From assembly GCA_963204845.1 (NCBI GenBank), contig CAUJIL010000167.1:1-7519 (forward strand): a stretch of DNA of 7,519 bases. Direction: 5' to 3'. How positions within the stretch are numbered: the stretch's first letter is position 1; each line of letters begins with the position of its first letter. This DNA is from Pseudomonadota bacterium. GTDB taxonomy: Bacteria > Pseudomonadota > Gammaproteobacteria > Pseudomonadales > UBA5518. Shown in pieces: positions 1 to 6,395 of the stretch. The translations under genes and the position numbers were made by a program. The notes beneath the pieces were generated by a model. That model saw only the letters and a list, made by a program, of their open reading frames with translations, had not been told where the DNA came from and made no database searches.

Positions 1-10
1 CGCGCGCGCT

Positions 11-120
11 GGTTGGTCGGGGGTGGGCCGGGAAATTTGTTCGCCCACTGGCCGCACCTACGCGGGTTCTCGTCGGTCCGGGCTGGGCCCGGACATTTGT
101 TCGGCCGCCGGCCTAACCTA
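11..120. repeat. Imperfect 60-bp tandem repeat, two copies
   Basis: Bases 11-60 and 71-120 align without gaps at a period of exactly 60; by eye 39 of 50 positions match. The best-kept core is ATTTGTTCG (34-42 and 94-102), followed by a GC-rich block and ACCTA (56-60 and 116-120). The right copy runs into the last bases of the aminotransferase gene: its final CTA is that gene's TAG stop read on the other strand. The left copy may be part of a longer array outside the window. It resembles a noncoding intergenic repeat; I do not recognise the family. Confidence 0.6.
76..94 (-). terminator. Perfect 8-bp hairpin past the aminotransferase stop, possible terminator
   Basis: GTCCGGGC (76-83) and GCCCGGAC (87-94) are exact reverse complements with a 3-base loop. 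On the minus strand the hairpin starts about 23 bases after the aminotransferase stop codon, where a terminator would be expected. No T-run follows it on that strand, so it is not a canonical intrinsic terminator. It could instead be an RNA 3'-end stabiliser or simply the palindromic part of the 60-bp repeat. The matching segment of the left repeat copy (16-34) does not form this stem cleanly. Confidence 0.35.
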
Positions 121-1242
121 CAGGGTGTCGAGGGCGCGTTGCAGGGTGGTGACGGTGCGCTCGACGTTCTTCAGCTTGTCGAGTCCGAACAGCCCGATGC
201 GGAAGCTGCGGAAGTCCGCCGGTTCACCGCATTGCAGCGGCACACCGGCCGCGATCTGCAGGCCGGCGGCGCGCAGGCGGCTGCCGTTCTGGATCTCCGG
301 ATCGGTGGTGTAGGCCACCACCACGCCGGGCGCGCCGAAGCCCTCGGCCGCCACACTGGGGAATCCGCGCGCCGCGAGCAGCGCTCGCACGGCGTCACCG
401 AGCCGCTGCTGCGCTTCGCGCGCGGCCCCGAGCCCGAATTCCAGCGTTTCGCCGATCGCCGCGGCCAGCGTGCGCAGCCCGTCGGTCGGCATCGTTGCGT
501 GGTACGCGTGGCCACCGTTTTCGTAGGTCTCCATGATGCCGAGCCAGCGCTTCAGGTCGGCGGCGAAACTGCTGCTGGTGGTCGCTTCGATGCGCCGGCG
601 CGCGTTCTCTCCCAGCATCACGAGTCCGGCGCAGGGTGTGGCGCTCCAGCCCTTCTGCGGGGCGCTGATCAGCACGTCGACCCCGCTTGCCTGCATATCG
701 ACCCAGATCGCGCCGGAGGCGATGCAATCGAGCACGAACAGGCCGCCCACCTCGTGCGTGGCGGCGGCGATAGCGCTCACCCACGCATCGGGGAGGATCA
801 TCCCCGAGGCAGTCTCCACGTGCGGGGCGAACACGATCCCGGGACGCTCGGAGCGGATCGTCGCGACGATCTCCTCGAGCGGCGCCGGTGCGAACGGCGC
901 CTGCGGCGAATCACCGAGCGCGCGGGCGCGCAGCACCGTGGATGCGGCGGCGATCGAGCCGGCCTCGAGGATCTGCGTCCAGCGGAAGCTGAAGAAGCCG
1001 TTGCGAACGATCAGCGTGCGTTGTCCGTGCGCGAACTGTCGCGCCACGGCCTCCATCGCGAAGGTGCCTCCACCCGGAACGATCGCTACCGCGTGTGCGT
1101 TGTAGGCGTGTCGCAGGTCGCGCGCGATGCCGGTCATGATCTGCTGGAACGCGCGTGACATGTGGTTCAGCGAGCGGTCGGTATAGACCACCGAGTATTC
1201 GAGCAGGCCGTCGGGATCGATGTCGGGCAGCAGTCCGGGCAT
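118..1242 (-). CDS. Class V PLP-dependent aminotransferase (alanine-glyoxylate aminotransferase-like)
   Basis: The 374-residue protein matches the class V, fold-type I aminotransferase pattern and is close to the family's usual 370-400 residues. Visible motifs in order: PGGGTFAMEA (56-65), which holds the cofactor phosphate; HVETASGM (141-148); VLDCIAS with Asp172, expected to contact the pyridine nitrogen; APQKGW with Lys197, the likely Schiff-base lysine; YHATMPTDGLRTL (247-259); and RIGLFGLDKL (349-358), with an Arg suited to binding the substrate carboxylate. Such enzymes are cytosolic and move an amino group between an amino acid and an oxo-acid such as glyoxylate or pyruvate; the substrate here cannot be read from sequence. 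ATG at 1242 is used; the sequence upstream of it offers only a weak GAGA-type ribosome site. The gene lies 51 bp downstream of the TerB/DUF697 gene on the same strand and may be cotranscribed. Cysteine desulfurases share the fold but lack this QKGW context. Confidence 0.85.
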   Translation of the reverse strand: MPGLLPDIDPDGLLEYSVVYTDRSLNHMSRAFQQIMTGIARDLRHAYNAHAVAIVPGGGTFAMEAVARQFAHGQRTLIVRNGFFSFRWTQILEAGSIAAASTVLRARALGDSPQAPFAPAPLEEIVATIRSERPGIVFAPHVETASGMILPDAWVSAIAAATHEVGGLFVLDCIASGAIWVDMQASGVDVLISAPQKGWSATPCAGLVMLGENARRRIEATTSSSFAADLKRWLGIMETYENGGHAYHATMPTDGLRTLAAAIGETLEFGLGAAREAQQRLGDAVRALLAARGFPSVAAEGFGAPGVVVAYTTDPEIQNGSRLRAAGLQIAAGVPLQCGEPADFRSFRIGLFGLDKLKNVERTVTTLQRALDTL

Positions 1243-1293
1243 GGCGGTTCTCGTAGCGTGCGTGAATGGACGCGTGCGCGTGGCGACGCCGGT

Positions 1294-2283
1294 TCAGAAC
1301 GTGCCGACCAGCGAGCGCAGCGCGCGCGGGTCGATGCTGCGCGAGCGGGTCGCTATCTCGTCGGCGTAGCGCGGTGCGAGCGCGCGCGCCTCGTCGCGCA
1401 GCGCACCGAACGCCGACTGCAGCGTCTGGCGATCGAGCGTGCGACCACCCGCGTAATAGCGCTCCGCGACGCGTCCCAGCGCCCAGGTGCTCGCGAAGCT
1501 CAGGCCGGAACTCGCGGCCTGGCGGCCGATGCCGCGGCCGATGCCGCCGGCCAGCGTGCCCAGCAGTCCGCCGAGCAGCTTGCGGCCTGCCTGTTCCAGA
1601 TACTGCGACGTCAGCCCGACGCCGACCGTGGCCAGGAAGTCGCGCGCATGCGAGGCGTCCATCTCGTAGCCGAACGAGCGTCCGATCCGGTAGACGAGGC
1701 GCACCTGCAGCGGAATGATCGCCAGCGTCGACAGCGACTCGGGCAACAGCTCGAGCGCGGCGTTCATGATCGCGGCGTCGAGGATCAGCTTGTCGCGCTC
1801 GGCCTGTGTCAAGGTGCTCGCGCGCGGTGTGCCGGCGGTGGCGGTTGCCGGGGCGGAGTCGGGGGCAGGGGCAGGGGCAGGGGCAGCGACGGGCGGCTCC
1901 GGAACCGCTGCTGCGGCGATCGCGTCGCCCTCGTCGGCGAGCGCGCCGGCCTCGGCCGCCGGCAGGGCCAGCGCCTGCGCCAGGCGCGTCAGGAAATCGC
2001 GCTCGGCCGGGCTCTGCACACCGTCGGCATCGCATACCCCGACTGCCATCTCGTAGGCGAGATGGCGCGCGCCGTCGCTGCCCAGCGGGGCGACCACGCG
2101 CGCGAGTTCGGGCTTGCCGACCAGCACGTCGCGGTACAGCGCCGCGAGGTTCAGGGAGCCGGCGGGGTCCAGCGTGTCGGCCAGACGGCGCACCGACTCG
2201 CGTTCGACTTCCGACTTCATGCCGTCCGCGAACGCGGCCATCAGCGCCACGTTGAGGATCGCTGCGACTTCCTGCTGTTCCAT
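1294..2283 (-). CDS. TerB-like N-terminal domain plus DUF697-like C-terminal domain protein
   Basis: The protein is 329 residues from ATG at 2283. A GTG at 2313 is possible, but GGAGA seven bases before the ATG favours the shorter form. Residues 1-107 look like a TerB-type helical domain, with two acidic segments: AAFADGMKSEVERESVRRL (16-34) and CDADGVQSPAERDFLTRLA (84-102). Such segments bind metal in TerB relatives. Residues 125-150 form an Ala/Pro linker with a PAPAPAP run. Residues 158-275 resemble DUF697, a domain linked to YcjF-type membrane proteins: an amphipathic stretch, PLQVRLVYRIGRSFGYEMD (191-209), and a glycine-rich segment, LLGGLLGTLAGGIGRGIGR (236-254), that may insert in or associate with the membrane. 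The exact function is unknown; tellurite resistance should not be assumed. The aminotransferase gene follows 51 bp downstream. Confidence 0.7.
   Translation of the reverse strand: MEQQEVAAILNVALMAAFADGMKSEVERESVRRLADTLDPAGSLNLAALYRDVLVGKPELARVVAPLGSDGARHLAYEMAVGVCDADGVQSPAERDFLTRLAQALALPAAEAGALADEGDAIAAAAVPEPPVAAPAPAPAPDSAPATATAGTPRASTLTQAERDKLILDAAIMNAALELLPESLSTLAIIPLQVRLVYRIGRSFGYEMDASHARDFLATVGVGLTSQYLEQAGRKLLGGLLGTLAGGIGRGIGRQAASSGLSFASTWALGRVAERYYAGGRTLDRQTLQSAFGALRDEARALAPRYADEIATRSRSIDPRALRSLVGTF
1861..1885 (+). repeat. Short GGGGCA repeat with G-quadruplex potential
   Basis: Four G-runs of four or five bases (1861-1865, 1868-1871, 1874-1877, 1880-1883) are separated by CA. This fits a parallel G-quadruplex with two-base loops. 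The run lies on the template strand of the TerB/DUF697 gene and encodes its Pro-Ala linker. It is also a simple 6-bp tandem repeat that could change length in frame. The linker coding need may fully explain it. Confidence 0.5.
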
Positions 2284-2411
2284 CACGTCGTCTCCGCCTG
2301 AGGTCCCGGGCACGCCATTGTAGCGCGAGAGACAGGGGGCGGCGGGAGCTTGTCATCGACGGGTCGGCGTGCTTTGGTGCACGCATCGCAGGGGGCTGGG
2401 GATCGTATCGC
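2284..2411. promoter_or_regulatory. Divergent control region between TerB/DUF697 gene and antiporter
   Basis: These 128 bases separate two genes transcribed away from each other, so at least one promoter for each strand is expected here. I see no confident -35/-10 pair, operator palindrome or riboswitch. Visible sites are the minus-strand GGAGA ribosome site (about 2291-2295) and a G-rich stretch, GGGGGCTGGGGAT, ending about 10 bases before the antiporter ATG at 2412. The latter is a poor but usable ribosome site. Confidence 0.4.
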
Positions 2412-4190
2412 ATGGAACTCACCTTGTTGCTGCCGGGGCTGCTGGCGCTGGGGTTTGCCTGCCAGTGGCTGGCGTGGCGGATGCGTCTGCCCGGCATCCT
2501 GTTCCTGTTGCTGGCCGGGCTCGCGCTGGGCCCGCTCACCGGACTGTTCGACCCGCAGGCCGTGTTTGGAACGGCGCTGTTCCCGATCGTGCAGCTCGGT
2601 GTCGCGTTGATCCTGTTCGAAGGTTCGCTGACGCTGCGTTTTCGCGAAATCCGCGACCTGGCGCCGGCGATCCTGCTGATCGTCACGCTCGGCGCTCTGG
2701 TCACCCTGCTCGGGCTGGCGTGGGCAGCCCACGTATTCGCCGGTCTCGACTGGAGCCTCGCGCTGCTGTTCGGGGCGCTGTGCTGCGTCACGGGTCCGAC
2801 CGTGATCGGCCCGCTGCTGCGCTCGGTACGGCCCACCGCCGCCGTGGCGCACCTGCTGCGCTGGGAAGGCATCGTCATCGACCCGATCGGCGCACTGCTG
2901 GCCGTGATCGCCTTCGACGCGGTCGTGGTGCACGGCCAGGAGAACAGCCTGCAGCTGTTCGCGGCGACGGCGATCGCCGGACTGGCGGTGGGCCTCGCGG
3001 CCGGCTTCGGGCTGGCGGCGCTGCTGCGCCGGCAGTGGGCGCCGGACTACCTCGAGAACTTCCTGGTGCTGGCGGCGGTGCTCGCGGCCTCGTCGCTGGC
3101 CAACGCACTGGCACACGAGTCGGGGCTGCTGGCGGTCACCGTGATGGGCATCGTGCTGGCGAACGCACGCGCGCTCGACGTCGAACACATACTGCATTTC
3201 AAGGAAAACCTCTCGACGGTGATCATTTCCCTGCTGTTCCTGCTGCTCGCGGCACGCATCGAGTGGCCGTCGGCCACGACGCTGGTGGCCGGGGTCGCGG
3301 TCCTCGTCGTGGCCACGCTGTTCGTGCGCCCGGCGGCGGTGCTGGTATCGACGCTCGGCAGTCCGCTCAGCTGGCGCGAGCGGGCGCTGGTCGCCTACAT
3401 CGCGCCGCGCGGTATCGTCGCGGCCGCGGTCTCGGCGCTGTTCGCGCTGCGGCTGGAGCAGCGAGGTTTCGCCGACGCCGACACGCTGGTCCACCTGACC
3501 TTCATGATCATCATCGGTACCGTGGTCATCCAGAGCGCGAGCGCCTCGCGCGTCGCACGTGCACTCGGGGTCGTCGCGCCGGACCCGCGCGGCGTGCTGA
3601 TCGTCGGCGCAACCCGGCTCGCATGCCAGCTGGCCGATCTGCTGCGCCGGCAGGATGTTCCGGTGATCGTGGCCGACGACGACTGGAACGGGATCCGCGA
3701 GGCGCGGATGGCGGGCCTCGAAACCTACTACGGCAATCCGGTGACCGAGAAGGCGGCCGAGCGGCTGCCGCTGGCCGAGCTGCAGTGGATGCTGGCGATG
3801 TCGAGCAGCAGCGAGATGAACGCGCTGGCGTGCCTGCGCTATCGCGACGAGCTCGGCCGCAAGCGCGTGCTGCGGCTGCCCGTCTTCGCGCCCGGCGAGG
3901 CGCCACGCTCGGGGAATGCTGTTGCGGCGCAGGCGCCGGAGCTGGTCGGACCCGACACCACGCAGGCCGGGCTGGAGCAGCGCCTGGACGAGGGCTGGAC
4001 GCTGCGCGTGACGCGCCTCAGCGAAGCCTTCGGCTGGAAGCAGCTGCGCGAGAAGTTCGCCGTGGCGCCGGTGGTGCTGTTCGTGATCGACGAGCGCGGT
4101 GAGCTGCGTTTCGCCGCCGACGGTGCGCTCCCCGAGCCGCGCGCCGGCTGGCGCGTCGGACTGCTAGGCGAGCCTGAGCAGCGCACTTGA
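2412..4190 (+). CDS. Cation:proton antiporter with C-terminal TrkA-N/RCK-like domain
   Basis: The 592-residue inner-membrane protein belongs to the CPA (NhaP-like) Na+/K+:H+ antiporter superfamily. Residues 1-385 hold about 12 hydrophobic segments. Hallmarks are QLGVALILFEGSL (61-73), CVTGPTVIGPLLR (125-137, the unwound-helix Thr-Gly/Pro region), WEGIVIDPIGALLAV (151-165) with the likely ion-binding Asp157, and APRGIVAAAV (331-340) with the conserved PRG. Residues 394-490 look like a Rossmann TrkA-N/RCK domain: GVLIVGATRLACQLADLL, VIVADDD at the expected nucleotide site (419-424), and YYGNPVT (439-445). A further cytosolic region extends to the C terminus. Such transporters exchange Na+ or K+ for H+ in pH and salt homeostasis, with the RCK part sensing nucleotide or ligand. 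CPA1 members usually have Asn-Asp where this has Ile156-Asp157. Ion choice cannot be read from sequence. The gene seems to stand alone, with 97 bp to the next start. Confidence 0.88.
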   Translation: MELTLLLPGLLALGFACQWLAWRMRLPGILFLLLAGLALGPLTGLFDPQAVFGTALFPIVQLGVALILFEGSLTLRFREIRDLAPAILLIVTLGALVTLLGLAWAAHVFAGLDWSLALLFGALCCVTGPTVIGPLLRSVRPTAAVAHLLRWEGIVIDPIGALLAVIAFDAVVVHGQENSLQLFAATAIAGLAVGLAAGFGLAALLRRQWAPDYLENFLVLAAVLAASSLANALAHESGLLAVTVMGIVLANARALDVEHILHFKENLSTVIISLLFLLLAARIEWPSATTLVAGVAVLVVATLFVRPAAVLVSTLGSPLSWRERALVAYIAPRGIVAAAVSALFALRLEQRGFADADTLVHLTFMIIIGTVVIQSASASRVARALGVVAPDPRGVLIVGATRLACQLADLLRRQDVPVIVADDDWNGIREARMAGLETYYGNPVTEKAAERLPLAELQWMLAMSSSSEMNALACLRYRDELGRKRVLRLPVFAPGEAPRSGNAVAAQAPELVGPDTTQAGLEQRLDEGWTLRVTRLSEAFGWKQLREKFAVAPVVLFVIDERGELRFAADGALPEPRAGWRVGLLGEPEQRT

Positions 4191-4236
4191 GAACGGATCG
4201 ACGGTATCCGGGTGCGGGGCTGCCGGGGCCTGCGCC

Positions 4237-4249
4237 TGCTGCTATGCTT
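4237..4249 (+). promoter_or_regulatory. Possible extended -10 promoter for glycine-zipper gene and glycan cluster
   Basis: TGCTATGCT (4240-4248) matches the extended -10 form TGnTATnnT of sigma-70 promoters and lies about 40 bases before the ATG at 4289. The expected -35 position (around 4220-4225) shows only CTGCCG-like sequence, a poor match, which is tolerated when the -10 is extended. It could drive the small secreted protein and the downstream cluster, since the next gap is only 15 bases. It was found by eye and chance matches are common. Confidence 0.35.
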
Positions 4250-4288
4250 GGCGCGTCTGGATCGGCAATGGCAACCCGGGAGCAAGGA

Positions 4289-4624
4289 ATGAAACGTGAC
4301 GTTCGGATGATCAGCGGCATGGTCGCGGGGCTGTTGATGACGGTCGGCGCGCACGCAGTGGACACCGAGGCGGTGGTCGGCGGCGCGGTGGGAGGCGCGG
4401 TCGGCGCGGCGGTGGGATCCGAACTCGGCGGGCGCGAGGGTGCGATCGTCGGAGGCGCTGCCGGCGCAGCGCTCGGTGCCGCGATCGCCACCGACGGCGA
4501 CGAGCCGGAACATCGTGACAGCGAAGTCCACACCCATTACCACGAGGCCGACGATCGCCGTGGCCCTCCTCCGCACGCGTACCAGGAGCCTCCAGGGCAC
4601 GCGAAGCACCGCGGCAAGCACTGA
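4289..4624 (+). CDS. Secreted glycine-zipper protein with His-rich tail
   Basis: The 111-residue protein starts at ATG 4289, chosen because GGGAG sits six bases upstream and because this start gives a good signal peptide. The frame is open further upstream, to 4187, but that extension has no signal-peptide character. Residues 1-23 read as a Sec signal ending AHA|VD. Residues 27-66 are a glycine zipper, with spaced Gly in EAVVGGAVGGAVGAAVGSEL and EGAIVGGAAGAALGAAIA around a short charged turn (GGRE); these could form two packed membrane helices. Residues 70-111 are polar and rich in His, Asp, Arg and Pro (VHTHYHEADD, GHAKHRGKH). The family is usually an envelope protein of unknown function; outer-membrane or periplasmic placement is inferred. 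His clustering suggests possible metal binding, unproven. It precedes the sulfotransferase gene by 15 bases. Confidence 0.7.
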   Translation: MKRDVRMISGMVAGLLMTVGAHAVDTEAVVGGAVGGAVGAAVGSELGGREGAIVGGAAGAALGAAIATDGDEPEHRDSEVHTHYHEADDRRGPPPHAYQEPPGHAKHRGKH

Positions 4625-4639
4625 ACCCGTAAGCGCCGC

Positions 4640-5371
4640 ATGTCCGCGTCCGCGTCGGCACGGCGCAACTTCTTTTTCGTGCATGTGATGAAGACGGGAG
4701 GCTCCACCTTCCGTCAGCACATCCATGCGAACTTCAAGGGCGACGAGGTCTGGCCGCGCCGCCAGAGCGAGGAAACCGTCGAATCGTGGCGGATCCCCAG
4801 GTTGTTGGCGCTGTCGCCCGAGCGTCGCGCGCAGGTACGCGTCTACATGGGGCATTTCCCGTTCGTCGTCGCCGGGCTGCTGGATCCGGCGCTGGCGACG
4901 CTGTCGATCCTGCGCGATCCGGTCGAGCGCATCGTCTCGTACCTTCGCCAGTGCCAGCGCGAACACCAACATCATCGCGATCTGGCACTGGAGCAGATCT
5001 ACGACGACGAGTTCTACTTCAAGTGCTTCATTCTGAACCATCAGTGCAAGATCTTCGCGATGACGGCGCAGGACCGGCTCGACAGTTACATGGACGACAT
5101 CGCCATCGACGAGGCACGTTTCGCGACTGCCTGCGCGAATCTGGAACGGGTCGACGTGCTCGGACTCACCGAGCACCACGATGACTTCCTGGGCACGCTG
5201 AGGACCCGCTTCGGCTGGACCATCCGCGAACTTGCCCGCCGGCGGGTGGCGCCTGGCGCGGCGAGGGTCCCGGCTGCGCTGCGCGCGCGCATCGTCGCCG
5301 ACAACGCCGCCGACATCGCCTTCTACGAATACGCGCGCGAACTGCTGGAACGGCGGACCCGACATGGCTGA
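4640..5371 (+). CDS. PAPS-dependent sulfotransferase family protein
   Basis: The 243-residue protein has the nucleotide-binding signatures of carbohydrate/tyrosylprotein-type sulfotransferases. FFFVHVMKTGGSTFRQHI (11-28) is the 5'-phosphosulfate loop, with Lys18, Thr19, Gly20 and Gly21 in the usual KTGG context. SILRDPVERIVSYLRQ (89-104) is the 3'-phosphate site, with Arg92, Asp93 and Ser100. YMGHFPF (69-75) matches the GHFPF segment common between them. Such enzymes move sulfate from PAPS to a hydroxyl, often on a sugar. It is cytosolic by appearance: no signal peptide or membrane anchor is visible, unlike Golgi homologues. ATG at 4640 is kept because the phosphate-loop strand begins only ten residues later; its ribosome site is weak. 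The stop overlaps the next gene's start by eight bases, indicating coupled translation. The acceptor is unknown; the glycosyltransferase neighbours suggest a glycan. Confidence 0.82.
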   Translation: MSASASARRNFFFVHVMKTGGSTFRQHIHANFKGDEVWPRRQSEETVESWRIPRLLALSPERRAQVRVYMGHFPFVVAGLLDPALATLSILRDPVERIVSYLRQCQREHQHHRDLALEQIYDDEFYFKCFILNHQCKIFAMTAQDRLDSYMDDIAIDEARFATACANLERVDVLGLTEHHDDFLGTLRTRFGWTIRELARRRVAPGAARVPAALRARIVADNAADIAFYEYARELLERRTRHG

Positions 5372-6395
5372 TCGCCGGCCGTTGCTGTCGATCGTCGTGA
5401 TCGTCTACGACATGCCGCGCCAGGCGTTGAACACGCTGCATTCGCTGGCGCCGCGCTACCAGACCCGGGCGAGAGCGGGAGACTACGAGGTGATCGTGGT
5501 CGAGAACCGCTCGCCGCGCACCATCGAGCCGGCGGCGGTGGCCGCGTTGCCGCGCAATTTCCGCTACATCCTGCGCGACGAGGCGGGGGTGTCGCCGGCG
5601 GCGGCGATCAACGAGGGCTTCGCCGCGGCGCAGGGCAGTCACGTCGGGCTTATGATCGACGGCGCCCGCATGGTCACGCCCGGGGTGGTCGAACACGTGC
5701 TGATGGCATGCCGCATCACGCCGGATGCGCTGGTCGCGGTGCCGGGTTATCACCTCGGACCCGACGAGCAGCACCTGCACGACGGCACGGGATACGACGA
5801 ACGCAAGGAGCAGGAACTCCTCGAAAGAATCGACTGGCCGCGCGATGGTTACCGCCTGTTCGAGATCGGGTGCTGGAGCGGAGCGAACCGGCACGGGTAC
5901 TTCCACCCTTTCATGGAATGCAACTGCCTGTTCATGCCGTCCGCGGTTTTCCGTGACATAGGTCAGGCCGACGAGCGTTTCGATCTGCCGGGCGGCGGCG
6001 CCCTGAACCTCGCGATCTGGCGCAAGGCGGCGTTGCACCCGCGCACTCGCTTGTTCATGCTGCCCGGTGAGGGTTCCTTCCACCAGTTGCACGGCGGGGT
6101 CACGACGTCCGGGCGCGAGCGACGGGAGGAATTCCTGAAGCAGGTCTACGAGCAGTTGTGCGAACTCATCGGCGAGAAGTTTCGCTCGCCGGAGGTGGAG
6201 CCGGTCATGCTGGGGCGGCTGCGCGGACCGATGTTGCCGTTCATGATCACGTCCGCGCAGAAGGGGATCAAACGCCACCAGCGTTTCGGCGGACGATTGG
6301 CAGCCATGTATGCCGATGACGTCCGCAAGCAGGGCGCCAGGTCCACAGGTGCACGCGGTCCGCAGGACCCGGACGGCAACGGGAGTCCAACATGA
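5364..6395 (+). CDS. GT2-like (GT-A fold) glycosyltransferase with DGA in place of DxD
   Basis: The 343-residue protein runs from ATG 5364, overlapping the sulfotransferase stop; the frame is open further upstream but the Rossmann strand begins here. LLSIVVIVYDMPRQALNTL (7-25) and DYEVIVVENRSP (40-51) are the nucleotide-sugar-binding strands of a GT-A domain. AAINEGFAAAQGSHVGLMIDGARMV (80-104) covers the region where GT2 enzymes usually carry DxD; here it is Asp99-Gly-Ala. Acceptor-side motifs include DERFDLPGGGALNLAIWRKA (203-222) and GEGSFHQLHGG (236-246) with His240 and His243, either of which might assist catalysis or metal binding. No membrane helices are seen, so a cytosolic or peripheral enzyme is likely. 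The C terminus (about 320-343) is a polar, weakly structured tail. Its stop overlaps the methyltransferase start by four bases (ATGA). Donor and acceptor are unknown. It could be an inactive relative, but the neighbouring paralogue keeps the same motif. Confidence 0.8.
   Translation: MADRRPLLSIVVIVYDMPRQALNTLHSLAPRYQTRARAGDYEVIVVENRSPRTIEPAAVAALPRNFRYILRDEAGVSPAAAINEGFAAAQGSHVGLMIDGARMVTPGVVEHVLMACRITPDALVAVPGYHLGPDEQHLHDGTGYDERKEQELLERIDWPRDGYRLFEIGCWSGANRHGYFHPFMECNCLFMPSAVFRDIGQADERFDLPGGGALNLAIWRKAALHPRTRLFMLPGEGSFHQLHGGVTTSGRERREEFLKQVYEQLCELIGEKFRSPEVEPVMLGRLRGPMLPFMITSAQKGIKRHQRFGGRLAAMYADDVRKQGARSTGARGPQDPDGNGSPT

Noticed and set aside
13..2301. Two long plus-strand open frames (13-1158 and 1162-2301) opposite the aminotransferase and TerB/DUF697 genes
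   Set aside because: Both are His/Arg/Gly-rich translations with no family pattern, and the opposite strand carries well-supported proteins.
911..2878. Long open frame on the minus strand crossing the aminotransferase, TerB/DUF697 gene and antiporter start
   Set aside because: Its translation is Arg/Ala/Gly/Pro-rich with no recognisable domain and it overlaps three genes with clear motifs; GC-rich DNA often leaves such frames open.
2283..3494. 403-codon minus-strand frame rich in Gln and Arg opposite the antiporter
   Set aside because: The Q/R/E/H-rich composition is the expected antisense of hydrophobic Leu/Ala/Val codons in membrane segments.
4194..4210. Short inverted repeat CGGAT/ATCCG after the antiporter stop as a terminator
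   Set aside because: The stem is only five base pairs with a seven-base loop and no T-run follows, so it is likely chance.
4187..4288. N-terminal extension of the glycine-zipper protein from the ATG-like start near 4187
   Set aside because: It would overlap the antiporter stop, has no good ribosome site, and would bury the signal peptide that begins at 4289.
3839..5365. 508-codon open frame on the minus strand opposite the antiporter end, glycine-zipper gene and sulfotransferase
   Set aside because: It lies opposite genes with strong family motifs, and its own translation shows no coherent fold or motif.
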